A stretch of DNA of 64,000 bases from Stenotrophomonas sp. 610A2 (GCF_030549615.1 NZ_CP130832.1:1550001-1614000), one strand, 5' to 3'; shown: positions 54,687 to 63,756, counted from the stretch's first letter. Program-made: numbers and translations. The notes: a model not told the origin generated them from the sequence alone.

Positions 54687-54704
54687 GGGTTGACAGGTCA
54701 ACCC
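54687..54704. promoter_or_regulatory. Palindromic operator GGGTTGACAGGTCAACCC
   Basis: A perfect 18-bp palindrome (8-bp arms, AG centre), the best member of the family also at 44011, 45225 and 50226. It sits between promoter and ribosome site of the L,D-transpeptidase gene. Confidence 0.7.
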
Positions 54705-54732
54705 ACAAACACATTCATTGATCGGAGGAAAA

Positions 54733-55749
54733 ATGAGACTACTTGCCGCGGCGCTACTGGCGCTTTCACTGCTACCTGGATTGACCTTCGCCATCGGCGC
54801 AGAGGATTTGGTCAAGGCAGCCCCTAATCTCACCTATGGTGTCGCCCAGCGTGCACTGGATGCCGTTGAGTGCAGCATCACCGCTGACCAGGAGATCGAC
54901 AAGCTCATTGTTGTAGACATGAGCCAAGGTGCCAAGAGCCGCCGCCTATGGGCCTTCGATTTGAAGGATCAGGCTATGCCCAAGATGATCCTCAATGACC
55001 GCGTTGCCCACGGTGCCGGATCGGACCGCGCCGGCACTGGAATTGCCTCCAAGTTCTCAAATACCCCGAACTCCCATATGACCTCTCTGGGCCTCTACAA
55101 GATTGCCGAGCGCTACAAGGGCAAGAATGGTTTTAGCCGCAGGCTCGATGGCCTCTTGGCTCGCTGGAACTCCAATGCCCGCAATCGGGCCGTGGTCATG
55201 CACCCGAGCAACTATGTCAACGAGAACCGCGTAGGGCGCAGCCAGGGCTGTCCAGCGGTAAACCAGCAAACCATGGATGCCTTGGAAGCCGCAGGCCTTT
55301 CAAATGCTGTGCTGTGGATCGATGGGCCAGAACCCCAGTTAGCACAAGAGGTTGCCGACTGCGCGGCCAAGAAACGCATGCGCTTTGAGATCGAGCGAGT
55401 GAAGTTTGAAACGCAGTTCTTCACCGCCATGGAGTATGACGGCCACGGTATTTCAGCGTCCCCTATCGATATCTTCAATGAAAGGGTAGATACAAGCTTC
55501 CCCGTATGGAGTTTGGATGCGCCCATGCCGCTCATCGCTTCGATGAAGATGAATGTGGTCATGGACTGCACGAGCCAGGAATGGTCTGTTGATCACTGGG
55601 TTCAAGGAGTCTGCCCGGAGCGCAATGCATTTGAGGCCATGGTCTTGCCGAATACGGAGCCTGCCTTACAACTGGGGAATGGACACACATACAAAGACCG
55701 TCGGTTTCCTGACAGAGTTGCTGCGACCGCTTGGGGTCCACACGCCTGA
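54733..55749 (+). CDS. Murein L,D-transpeptidase-family exported enzyme
   Basis: 338 aa from the ATG at 54733 with CGGAGG. Signal peptide ending TFA. The catalytic motif HPSNYVNENRVGRSQGCPAV (SQGC, Cys about 172) and the upstream HGAGSDRAGTG...NSHMTSLGLY match the YkuD_2 class, which makes or edits peptidoglycan cross-links. On a conjugative plasmid such an enzyme can open a passage through the cell wall for the transfer apparatus. The C-terminal about 110 residues have extra Cys (MDCTS, GVCPE). Its end overlaps the next ankyrin gene by 71 bases. Confidence 0.82.
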   Translation: MRLLAAALLALSLLPGLTFAIGAEDLVKAAPNLTYGVAQRALDAVECSITADQEIDKLIVVDMSQGAKSRRLWAFDLKDQAMPKMILNDRVAHGAGSDRAGTGIASKFSNTPNSHMTSLGLYKIAERYKGKNGFSRRLDGLLARWNSNARNRAVVMHPSNYVNENRVGRSQGCPAVNQQTMDALEAAGLSNAVLWIDGPEPQLAQEVADCAAKKRMRFEIERVKFETQFFTAMEYDGHGISASPIDIFNERVDTSFPVWSLDAPMPLIASMKMNVVMDCTSQEWSVDHWVQGVCPERNAFEAMVLPNTEPALQLGNGHTYKDRRFPDRVAATAWGPHA

Positions 55750-56539
55750 AGATATCGCTGAGCTTCTATTTCTTGACCATGGTGAAGCTGCTACGACGTC
55801 ACACCCGGCCATCTTGTTCCGCGATGCTTGTGAGCATTGCAAGGAGCCGATAGGCGGGGAGGATGGCATGGGGCTGACCTGGCGTGTTGGTTCTCCCCGC
55901 GGTCTTCCCTGGCTACTCATTGAACTGGACTACGAGGGTGAGACGAGCGAGTTCTCTACTTGCATGCCGATATCGGCTGCGAAGCTTGAACGCGATTTCC
56001 TAGACCCAGCGCTACACCACGGGGAGGGCGATGGCATCCTGATCGACTATGTCATGGAGCAGCTTGATGAGCAGGATCGGGCAGAGTTCTGGTCAGACCT
56101 CACCGAGGATTGCCACACCTTCGAGAAATTCTATCTGAGCATCGACAGCGTCAAAGCCGGTTGCTTGAAGCATGACTTGCTCAGGAGAGCCGCCAATACG
56201 GGAAATCTGGAAGCCGTCAATGCGGCCCTGGAACTGGGCGGTGCGCCCAATGCCCCAGACCTGCTTTCTAACTGTGCTCTGCACTTTGCCGCGGCCAAGG
56301 GCTTCACCCATCTCATTGCTCCGCTAATCGACGCTGGTGCCCGTGTCGATGAGATCGGCAACCTGGGCCAGACAGCACTTCACATGGCAGCGCGTGGCTC
56401 TCACGCTGAAACCTGCCTGGCATTGATGGCGCATGGCGCTGATGTCAGAGCATTAGACCAGCTGGGGCGCACCCCTTTGCAGCTGCATGCCAACACCGTC
56501 TTGGAGCGCCACACCCGTGAGCAAGCCCCAAGTCTATGA
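55679..56539 (+). CDS. Ankyrin-repeat protein between L,D-transpeptidase and TraD
   Basis: 286 aa from the ATG at 55679 (CTGGGG upstream); this start overlaps the L,D-transpeptidase end in another frame. The first about 170 residues are unknown with a CEHCKEPIGGEDG zinc-ribbon-like pair; then three ankyrin repeats (NCALHFAAAKGFTHLIAPLIDAG, QTALHMAARGSHAETCLALMA). Its end overlaps the GTG of the traD gene by 23 bases. Coupling into the transfer operon suggests a role with the coupling protein. Partner unknown. Confidence 0.72.
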   Translation: MDTHTKTVGFLTELLRPLGVHTPEDIAELLFLDHGEAATTSHPAILFRDACEHCKEPIGGEDGMGLTWRVGSPRGLPWLLIELDYEGETSEFSTCMPISAAKLERDFLDPALHHGEGDGILIDYVMEQLDEQDRAEFWSDLTEDCHTFEKFYLSIDSVKAGCLKHDLLRRAANTGNLEAVNAALELGGAPNAPDLLSNCALHFAAAKGFTHLIAPLIDAGARVDEIGNLGQTALHMAARGSHAETCLALMAHGADVRALDQLGRTPLQLHANTVLERHTREQAPSL

Positions 56540-58388
56540 CGCGTTCGGAAGCGTCCCGGCAACCGTCCCGCCGTCAGTCAAGGTGCGCTATTGGCATGAA
56601 GCCCTGTTGCTGGGCCCATTGGTCTTCCTGGCGCTCTACTATGGCCTCGCATGGCTGTTCTACAACCCGCCCTTTGCACCGGCCGACCTAGAAGGCTACT
56701 GGTCCTATCTGGCCAACCATGGCCTCCTGACCGCTTTGCACTTCCTCATGGGCGGATATGCCCTGGATGAGCCTGCACGGATCTTCTGGGCCGAGGTGCG
56801 GCCCTATCAACTGGCAGGGATCGCAAGGGCCTTGGCTCCTCTCCTGATCGCCTCTGGCATCGCTGGCAGGCTTACGGCCATTCTCTTGCGTCCCAGGTCC
56901 AACCTGCGGCACCTGGCTGGGCCGCGGCTCCTGGATGGTAAGGAAGCCTTGGCCGAAGCGCGCCGCCGCTCCATGAGCCCCAAGTTGGCCGCTACCAATA
57001 CCGGCAACCTGGCGATCCACCCAGCATGGGTCATGAGCAAGAAGCTCTGGGCGCGCCACGTCTTTGGCTACGGTTCGGTTGGCTCAGGTAAGACCCAATG
57101 GCTGCTTGGCGTCGTGCAGCAGATCTTGGAGCGAAACCTGAAACTCTTTCTTTTCGACGTCAAAGGCGACTTCACCAGCTACTTCAAGAAGCCGATCATC
57201 CTGTGCCCATTCGATGCTCGTTCCTATGTCTGGGATATCGCTAAGGACGTGCGCACGCCATCGCAGGCGGCAGCGTTCGCAGCCTCGATCATCCCCGAGG
57301 ACAGCAGCGGCTCAGGAGGGAAGTTCTGGACCACGGGCGCGCAACAGCTCACTGCGGGCGTGGTCAGAGGATTGCAGAACGAGAAGGGCACGGAGTGGAC
57401 CTGGGCTGATCTGGCGCGAGGTTGCGCACAAGGCGCTCCGGGCATGCTGGAAGAGATGAAGAAGCACTATCCGAAGGCTGCCCCTTTGGTTGAGAACACC
57501 GAGGGTCAGACCACGGCCAGCCTCTTGGCCACGCTATCGAGCTACACCCGTGTCATTGATGATCTTGCGCTGGCTTGGCCGCGGATCGGCAAGCGTAGGT
57601 TCTCTATCACGGACTGGGTAAAGGATGACTATCAAGGACGCAAGCAAGTCATTGTGCAATCGGGATCGGATCCACAACTCACCCGCGCCTACATCTCTGC
57701 CATGGTCAACATCGCAGTGGGGACGATCATTTCCCCCTCACTTCCCGACAACGAAGAGGGCCGCTTTATCGGGTTCATTCTGGACGAGCTACCAAGCCTA
57801 GGAAAGATCCAGATTGGCCCACTCATCGACAAGGGCCGCTCAAAGGGTGTGGTGTTCATCGGGCTGGTGCAAGACCTCGCACAGCTTAGACAAGTCTACG
57901 GCGACAACGAAGCCAAGGCTATGAGTTCGATGGTGGGCACTCACATAATCTTTCAGGTGCAAATGGGCGAGACACGGCGGGAGCTGGCAGCCTTGCTTGG
58001 CAAGAAAAAGGTTTCTGTCATCCCGCATGGTGAAAAGCCAGTAGCTCGGGAGGAGGGCAAGGACGTGTTGCATGCCGATGACCTCACCAACCGCCTAGGA
58101 TTCGCCAAGGGCAAGCAGTTCGGGCCCAATGGCTGGGGCATCCGTGCCATTGTCGTTTCGAGCTCTTTCAAAGATCCGCTGCTACTGGACTTCCCTGGCC
58201 AGCAGCTTCCAAAGGTCAGGGAGGGGCAGGTAACGGCTACATGGACAACTCGGCCTGCTGGCATCAGTGCTGGCTATATGCCGCCTGCTGCACCAGAGCG
58301 AAAGGCCACGGTGGAAGAACAGATGGCCACGGCTCAGGTGTTGAAGAGGGGCCTGACTGAGGAAGAGATCCAACGGATGTTGAGCTGA
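56517..58388 (+). CDS. traD: TraD-type coupling protein
   Basis: 623 aa from a GTG at 56517. Two N-terminal membrane regions (LLLGPLVFLALYYGLAWLF; about residues 85-118 with AGIARALAPLLIASGIAG), then the TraD/TrwB-type ATPase: Walker A GYGSVGSGKTQ (about 184) and Walker B FIGFILDELPSLGKI (about 417). The sequence QVIVQSGSDPQLTRAYIS and the C-terminal Glu-rich helix fit type IV coupling proteins. It links the relaxase-DNA complex to the mating pore. The size and the neighbour traI place it in a MobF-type system. Confidence 0.88.
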   Translation: MSKPQVYDAFGSVPATVPPSVKVRYWHEALLLGPLVFLALYYGLAWLFYNPPFAPADLEGYWSYLANHGLLTALHFLMGGYALDEPARIFWAEVRPYQLAGIARALAPLLIASGIAGRLTAILLRPRSNLRHLAGPRLLDGKEALAEARRRSMSPKLAATNTGNLAIHPAWVMSKKLWARHVFGYGSVGSGKTQWLLGVVQQILERNLKLFLFDVKGDFTSYFKKPIILCPFDARSYVWDIAKDVRTPSQAAAFAASIIPEDSSGSGGKFWTTGAQQLTAGVVRGLQNEKGTEWTWADLARGCAQGAPGMLEEMKKHYPKAAPLVENTEGQTTASLLATLSSYTRVIDDLALAWPRIGKRRFSITDWVKDDYQGRKQVIVQSGSDPQLTRAYISAMVNIAVGTIISPSLPDNEEGRFIGFILDELPSLGKIQIGPLIDKGRSKGVVFIGLVQDLAQLRQVYGDNEAKAMSSMVGTHIIFQVQMGETRRELAALLGKKKVSVIPHGEKPVAREEGKDVLHADDLTNRLGFAKGKQFGPNGWGIRAIVVSSSFKDPLLLDFPGQQLPKVREGQVTATWTTRPAGISAGYMPPAAPERKATVEEQMATAQVLKRGLTEEEIQRMLS

Positions 58389-59507
58389 TCATTCTTCCGG
58401 GCGGGGCGTCCACTTTGGGCTGGTGCAGCCGCGTTGGACCCATGTGAAGACGCTCGCATTGCAAGGCGACTCATCCCCGGGTTCAACAATTGCCATGTCG
58501 TTCGGAGGAGCACTCCACATCTTCTGGATGACATATCTGGGTTCGACATCCATTACAACAAGATATTGGTAGATATCCTTGTAGACCTGGCTGTCCAAGG
58601 GCGCTGCCACACCGTTATCGGTATAGACCTGGTGAAAACCCAAGACTGGATATGGCGACCAGTTTTCTCGACGCACGCCAGCCATAAATACAAGTGGACA
58701 AGCTGAATAGCAGCCATTCCAAAGAACCGTTTCTAAGCCCCTGGATCTAATGAATGCTCCCGCCTTCATGGCTTCGTAGACAAGACCGCCGCCACTACCC
58801 AGAGCAACGACTTTGACGCTTGGATTTGCATTGATCGCATCAATTACTTGCTTCGCATAGCCCGGTTCGATGTCGCCTAGCACTTGAAGGACATGCCCTT
58901 CGTTCTTGACGATGTAGAAAGTTGACTGTCCATCTTGCGCAATGAAAGCACCTTTTGATATCCCTAGCTGGCCAACACAATCAAGGTTCCATTGCAGAAT
59001 TCGTTCATCTCTTGACCTTTCAAGAATGGCTTCCGCATGGGCAACAAAGTTGTCAATTGAATTGCTCATGATGCGCAAATCGTTAGCGTTCTCTGTTGTC
59101 AGCAATGCATGGTCCGGCTTGAACTGAATCCTAGCTGGTTCAGCTTCTTTCACTTTATCGAGCAGTCCACCCAGGATGAAGCACGCGTGCTCCCTGGAAT
59201 CAATTTCGTTGTAGATAGTTCCGATCCATGTCTCATCGTCAACTGTCAGGGCTACTTTCCGGTTCTCTTCTGAGAGGGCTTTAAGCTTGGGCAAGCGTGC
59301 ACGCAGGAGACCTTCTGCGGCGCTGCTGTCCGGAACCTTTGGCCCTTCTGATGCAGGGGCTTCTGGGACAATAGGTGGCACCTCTGGGACGTCGACCGCA
59401 GCCGGCACCGCAGCGGGCTTCTCCACTGGCGGGCTAACGACTTCCTGTCTCTCGCAGCCCAATAGACCCCAGAGCAGCACGCCTGCGACTGCCCACTTGA
59501 AATAGCT
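58389..59507 (-). CDS. ClpP/SppA-like lipoprotein
   Basis: 372 aa from the ATG at 59507 with AGGGG. Lipobox LLGC at about residue 19, then an Ala/Pro/Glu-rich linker. The C-terminal about 170 residues have an enoyl-hydratase/ClpP fold: GDIEPGYAKQVIDAI, GSGGGLVYEAMKAG, CYSACPLVFMAG (nucleophile-type Ser, about 265) and GFHQVY (His). COG3904-type periplasmic protease-like proteins share these motifs. Between traD and traI but on the other strand. Probably an envelope enzyme. Confidence 0.72.
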   Translation of the reverse strand, partial: SYFKWAVAGVLLWGLLGCERQEVVSPPVEKPAAVPAAVDVPEVPPIVPEAPASEGPKVPDSSAAEGLLRARLPKLKALSEENRKVALTVDDETWIGTIYNEIDSREHACFILGGLLDKVKEAEPARIQFKPDHALLTTENANDLRIMSNSIDNFVAHAEAILERSRDERILQWNLDCVGQLGISKGAFIAQDGQSTFYIVKNEGHVLQVLGDIEPGYAKQVIDAINANPSVKVVALGSGGGLVYEAMKAGAFIRSRGLETVLWNGCYSACPLVFMAGVRRENWSPYPVLGFHQVYTDNGVAAPLDSQVYKDIYQYLVVMDVEPRYVIQKMWSAPPNDMAIVEPGDESPCNASVFTWVQRGCTSPKWTPRPEE

Positions 59508-59571
59508 CATAACAACCCCTGAATTCCCCAAGCCAATGATAACGGTTGGCTGGGAATTTCGGGGCTAACCC

Positions 59572-59601
59572 TTGCGCAAACCAGGTCTGGCCTTTGAATG
59601 A
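59572..59601 (+). promoter_or_regulatory. TTGCGC-family promoter of traI
   Basis: TTGCGCAAACCAGGTCTGGC then CTTTGAATGA at 59572; traI begins at 59647. A GCCGC-N7-GCGGC hairpin (59615-59631) lies between and could modulate translation or bind a relaxosome protein. Confidence 0.62.
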
Positions 59602-59646
59602 AGGGGTCGCACCCGCCGCTTCGACAGCGGCTAGCAAGGAAAAAAT

Positions 59647-62565
59647 ATGATCAGCATTCAACGCCTCAATGCCCGTGGCGTAAACGGGAACGGTGAAAGC
59701 GTGGTGGACTACCTGCTGGAAACCGAATACTACCTGGACAAGTCAGACCAGAAACAAGAGACGATGAGATATGGGGGCAGGGGGGCCATCTCTCTTGGGC
59801 TGCTTGGCAAAGCCGTCGTGAAAGAAGACATGCTAGCCCTGGCTGCTGGCTTCGCTCCGGATGGCCGTGCCTTATGCCAGAACGCTGGTGCAAAGCCCAC
59901 CGAGGTTATCAAGACCAATCGTAAGGGTGAGCCCGTGCTCGATGATGAGGGTAATCAGATCATCATCACCAAAGATGGCCACCGTGTGGGGTTTGACCTG
60001 ACCTTCTCCGCGCCTAAGGCCGTCAGTGTGGCATTCGCCATGGCTGAGGGAGAGGATAGGGACGCCATCTTGGATGCGCATCGCAAGGCAGCCCAAGTTG
60101 GCATGGACTACCTAGAAAGCAAAGTGGAAACCCGTCGAGGTCAGGCAGGGAAGACCATCATCGACGTGAAGGGCTTGATCTATTCGCAGCATGACCATCT
60201 GGCTAACAGGAACCTGGAACCCAACTTGCACACTCACACCCTGGTCTATGGAGTTTCGGAAGGGAGTGATGGCAACTGGTCAACCTTTGATGCGCGCGAG
60301 CTCTACCGGCATCGCATGGCGGCTGATCAAATCTATCGCAATGAACTTGCGATGGAGATGCGCAAGCTTGGCTTTGGCATCGAGCAGCAGGTAGAGAAGG
60401 ATATCGATAGCCAAGAGACAGGACGCATTTGGTGGACAATTGCGGGTATGTCGGATGAGGTGTGCGAGACGTTTTCAAGCCGACGCCAGGAAATTATCAC
60501 CTATGCCGAAGAGCACGATATCGACATGCAGGCCGCATGCTTGGCCACGCGCAGGTATAAGGATGAACCTTCATTCCCTGAGATGCAGGCCATGTGGCGC
60601 CAGACGATGGCAGCCATGGAAGCCAATGAGCCGGGACTGGTCAAAACGATTGCGGAGTTGAAGCAGTTTTCCGATGTCAATGCGCAAGTAGTCAGTGATG
60701 AGCAGATCTTGGAGCGATTGCACGAGTCCGAAGCCATGTTCACCGAACACCAATTGGTCGAGCGCATCGGGATGGAGTATTCCGGGCGTATTGGTCAGGA
60801 GGAGTTATTCCAGAAGATTGAGGAGTTCAAGGAACGAACAAACCTGGTCCGCGTCAACGCTCAACAGATCCATGACGACGACAAGGGCGAGCGGTTGGCC
60901 CGGATCAATACTGAGGACCGCTATGCCGCCCCCTGGATGGTCGATTGGGAGCACGAGATCCAGCACCGAACCCAGGCCCGCATGGAGGAGCAGCATGTCA
61001 ACGTGGCTCCTGAGACGGTGGAGCAAGCCATCAATGATTTCGAAGCCAAGAAGGGCTTCAAGATCTCAGATGAGCAGCGGCACGCCGTTGAGCACATCAC
61101 GATGGGCACGGGCGGTGTTGCCGTTCTGTCTGGCCTCGCCGGCACCGGCAAGACAACCGTTTCCGATCTCTACAGCCAGGCCTTCATTGCGGAAGGCAAG
61201 CGGATGATCGGCGTTGCCGTATCCAACAATGCCGCTCAGAAGCTCCAAGCTGAAAGTGGCATGGACAGCGCATCCGTTGCCAAGACTCTTTCGATGCTGA
61301 GGAAGGGCGAGATGACGCTCTCTGACAAAGACGTCGTGGTTTTGGATGAAGCTGGCATGGTGGACACCAAGGACACTCGCTTGTTGATGGTGGCCTGCCA
61401 TGAGGCTGGCGCCAAACTCATCATGCAGGGCGATACCCACCAGTTACAACCCGTAGGTGCAGGCGCCGGAATGAGCTTGGCTAAGGAAGTTGCAGGAGAC
61501 GCCATGCTGACCGAGATCCGTCGTCAGAAGAAGGCGCAAGATCGCGAGACCGCGAAGGATTTCTACGACCAGGACGAATTCGGGAATGTAATCAATCGGA
61601 CGGATGTGAAGTCCCGTGCTGAAACAGTCGCGAAGGGGCAGAAGATCTTGGCCAATCTGCTAGCCAACGATCATGTGGAGGAATACGGCACGCAAAAGCA
61701 AGTCGTGCGAGGTGCAATCGCTGACTACCTAGCAAGCCAAGTCGATATCAGCGAACGCCTGCTTGTGGCCCACTCTCGAGCTGAGGTGGCCGAAGCCAAT
61801 GACCTTGTGCGAGCAGCAATGAAGGCTACTGGGGAGCTGGGTCAGCGGGACGTCGAGTTCAAGGCGCGCGATGGCAAGCATTGGAAACAGATGAGCCTGG
61901 CTGAGGGCGACCTGATCAAGTTCACGACCCGGGATGACAACCTGGGCGTGATCAATGGCTCCCGCGCCAAGGTCGAGAAGATCAAGCAGGCTTGGGAGAA
62001 GGGTGGGGGCTTCGACATCACCGTGCGCATCGAGTCCGACATCAAGGAGGACGATGGCCGGACCTTCACGTTCAACACCCACGAATACAACGCCCTGGCG
62101 CATCGCTACGCCAACACCGTGCACTCAGCGCAAGGGCAAGGCAAGCAGGAGATCTACCACATCCTCAACACCGGCATGGCGGACAACCAATCCACCCTCG
62201 TGGCCTTTACCCGCCTAACCGGTGGCCACTACAAGCTCTATGGCACAGGTGATGACATCGAGAACCTGAGCGAGCGGTTGGGGCTGGATCGCCTGAAAGG
62301 CAATGCTGTCCAGGCTGGATTGCGGGACAAGCCGATCTCCGTGCTGGAAGCCGAAACTGCCCGCATGTTGGAAAACCACTCCCTACCAACCGCTGAGCCT
62401 GCCAAGCGCCAGGAGCAAGTGGCTAGCGAGATCCAGAGCCGAAAGACCCTGGAAGACGTGGTTGGCCAGTTCGCTGAGAAGGTAGCCGCCAGGCGTGGCC
62501 AAGGCCAAGAGAACACGCAGACCAGCTCGCAGGTTCAACGGCGCGGGCGCGGCCAGAGCCTCTGA
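59647..62565 (+). CDS. traI: TraI-type MobF relaxase-helicase
   Basis: 972 aa. N-terminal relaxase with catalytic-type Tyr residues (YLLETEYYLD; Tyr 22, 28, 29), LTFSAPKAVS, and the metal-binding histidine triad in the region 181-198 (HDHLANRNLEPNLHTHT). The C-terminal helicase has Walker A GLAGTGKTT (about 495), DEAG (about 566), QGDTHQLQPV, and VHSAQGQGK near the end. It nicks oriT, stays attached to the strand and unwinds it. AAGGAA precedes the ATG at 59647. Shorter than F TraI (1756 aa), like R388 TrwC (966 aa). The C-terminus is basic (RRGRGQSL). Confidence 0.93.
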   Translation: MISIQRLNARGVNGNGESVVDYLLETEYYLDKSDQKQETMRYGGRGAISLGLLGKAVVKEDMLALAAGFAPDGRALCQNAGAKPTEVIKTNRKGEPVLDDEGNQIIITKDGHRVGFDLTFSAPKAVSVAFAMAEGEDRDAILDAHRKAAQVGMDYLESKVETRRGQAGKTIIDVKGLIYSQHDHLANRNLEPNLHTHTLVYGVSEGSDGNWSTFDARELYRHRMAADQIYRNELAMEMRKLGFGIEQQVEKDIDSQETGRIWWTIAGMSDEVCETFSSRRQEIITYAEEHDIDMQAACLATRRYKDEPSFPEMQAMWRQTMAAMEANEPGLVKTIAELKQFSDVNAQVVSDEQILERLHESEAMFTEHQLVERIGMEYSGRIGQEELFQKIEEFKERTNLVRVNAQQIHDDDKGERLARINTEDRYAAPWMVDWEHEIQHRTQARMEEQHVNVAPETVEQAINDFEAKKGFKISDEQRHAVEHITMGTGGVAVLSGLAGTGKTTVSDLYSQAFIAEGKRMIGVAVSNNAAQKLQAESGMDSASVAKTLSMLRKGEMTLSDKDVVVLDEAGMVDTKDTRLLMVACHEAGAKLIMQGDTHQLQPVGAGAGMSLAKEVAGDAMLTEIRRQKKAQDRETAKDFYDQDEFGNVINRTDVKSRAETVAKGQKILANLLANDHVEEYGTQKQVVRGAIADYLASQVDISERLLVAHSRAEVAEANDLVRAAMKATGELGQRDVEFKARDGKHWKQMSLAEGDLIKFTTRDDNLGVINGSRAKVEKIKQAWEKGGGFDITVRIESDIKEDDGRTFTFNTHEYNALAHRYANTVHSAQGQGKQEIYHILNTGMADNQSTLVAFTRLTGGHYKLYGTGDDIENLSERLGLDRLKGNAVQAGLRDKPISVLEAETARMLENHSLPTAEPAKRQEQVASEIQSRKTLEDVVGQFAEKVAARRGQGQENTQTSSQVQRRGRGQSL

Positions 62566-63003
62566 TCACCGGGCCAGGATCATTAGTGCTGCCACGGCAA
62601 GGATGCCAGCAGCCCATCGCCACCCCCCCAGGGTGCGGCGATGCTTCCGCGGCCACCGCATGCCCAGGGCTAACAGGCGGCGCTTCAGGGTCATCCGCCG
62701 GGTGGCATCAATGACGATGGAGGGTGGCTTGGCGTAGACGATCCACCCCGCGTTCTGCGCCTTATAGCGCCATGCGTATTCGTGATCCTCAGCATGCAGT
62801 TGCGTTCCCATGGCTTGGCCAAGTCGCACCATCTTGAACGGCGCACCCATCCATCCACCGCTAGGAAGTTGATGTTGGTCCAGTCTGGATTTCAGATTGA
62901 CGGTTTGGCCGATGTAGCAAGCGCCGTTGTCGAAGAGCAGGGCATAGAGATACCGAGGGCGGGAGCGGTATTTTTGGGTTCGGCCCCATCCGTGGGTGCT
63001 CAT
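62566..63003 (-). CDS. GIY-YIG protein with membrane tail
   Basis: 145 aa. The first 60 residues have the GIY-YIG pattern: YLYALLFDNGACYIGQTVNLKSRLDQHQ, with Tyr-Ile-Gly and the catalytic-type Arg and a later conserved Glu/His. The middle is basic. The C-terminus carries a hydrophobic stretch (WAAGILAVAALMILA), so it may be membrane-tethered, unusual for a GIY-YIG nuclease. Start overlaps the stop of 63003. Adjacent to traI, perhaps acting on incoming DNA. Confidence 0.6.
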   Translation of the reverse strand: MSTHGWGRTQKYRSRPRYLYALLFDNGACYIGQTVNLKSRLDQHQLPSGGWMGAPFKMVRLGQAMGTQLHAEDHEYAWRYKAQNAGWIVYAKPPSIVIDATRRMTLKRRLLALGMRWPRKHRRTLGGWRWAAGILAVAALMILAR

Positions 63004-63749
63004 TACAGCATCCGGCTAATGAAGTCCTCTACGTCGACCGTTGCAATGGTCAACCCGCCGCGCTCTACCTCATCGCGTTGGGTCTCAGATCGAGGCTTTG
63101 ACTTCAAGCGAATGCCGGCGTCGGTGATGATGCGGAGATCCAGGGTCCAAGCTTGATCTTTTCGCTGGCGCCAGATTTCAAATGCCTCTTGAACATGATC
63201 GTTGAGCTCACCCATAGAGCAGCCATTGACGCTCATGAAGTGCTCACGCGCTTCTGCTTCCTGACCAACCACTTGGGCATACCCGTAATGCGTGGTCCTA
63301 TGGCAAAGGCTGCACAGGCAGATGATGCGTCTGAGGATCTGTTCACCCGTTGCCTCGATGAACTCCCAGCGCTCATGCGCTTCTAGGAAGGTGCCGACAT
63401 CTTTGTCCTCCTTAGCCTGGCATATCTCACACTGCTGGCCTGCCCGTTCGCGGATGCCAACCCCTAACCGCTGCCAGTCTTGTGGTTCGATGCAATAGCG
63501 AACATTGACGAACCAGCAACTTGACGGGATGAGATCCACATACAAGTTGTTGCCGCCGAATTGGCGGTCCTCGCCAGGCAGGGCAGTAATCGGCGTGATG
63601 TCTGAGAGGGTTTTCCAAGTGGTGGAAAGAGCATTAGCCACCACTTGATCTTCCGTGAACCAGAGCCGGTGAGACGTATCCCACCTGGCTCCTAGCGCTT
63701 TGGCCTTATCCTTGTCAGAGAAAGGCACCTGGAAGTAGATCCTATTCAC
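63003..63749 (-). CDS. DUF5710-containing protein with HNH-like zinc region
   Basis: 248 aa from a GTG at 63749; a longer upstream frame would overlap the next gene. The N-terminus IYFQVPFSDKDKAKALGARWDTSHRLWFT is the DUF5710 domain, a short module common at the start of plasmid and phage DNA-acting proteins. Later, a CEIC pair (QQCEICQAKEDKD), then EAHERWEF and IICLCSLCHRTTH, suggest an HNH-type nuclease. Overlaps the GIY-YIG gene by 1 base. Confidence 0.68.
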   Translation of the reverse strand: MNRIYFQVPFSDKDKAKALGARWDTSHRLWFTEDQVVANALSTTWKTLSDITPITALPGEDRQFGGNNLYVDLIPSSCWFVNVRYCIEPQDWQRLGVGIRERAGQQCEICQAKEDKDVGTFLEAHERWEFIEATGEQILRRIICLCSLCHRTTHYGYAQVVGQEAEAREHFMSVNGCSMGELNDHVQEAFEIWRQRKDQAWTLDLRIITDAGIRLKSKPRSETQRDEVERGGLTIATVDVEDFISRML

Positions 63750-63756
63750 AGGGCAA

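Noticed and set aside
59602..59646. Possible oriT just before traI
   Set aside because: Only a short GCCGC hairpin is present; no nic-like conserved sequence could be recognised, so oriT is not claimed.
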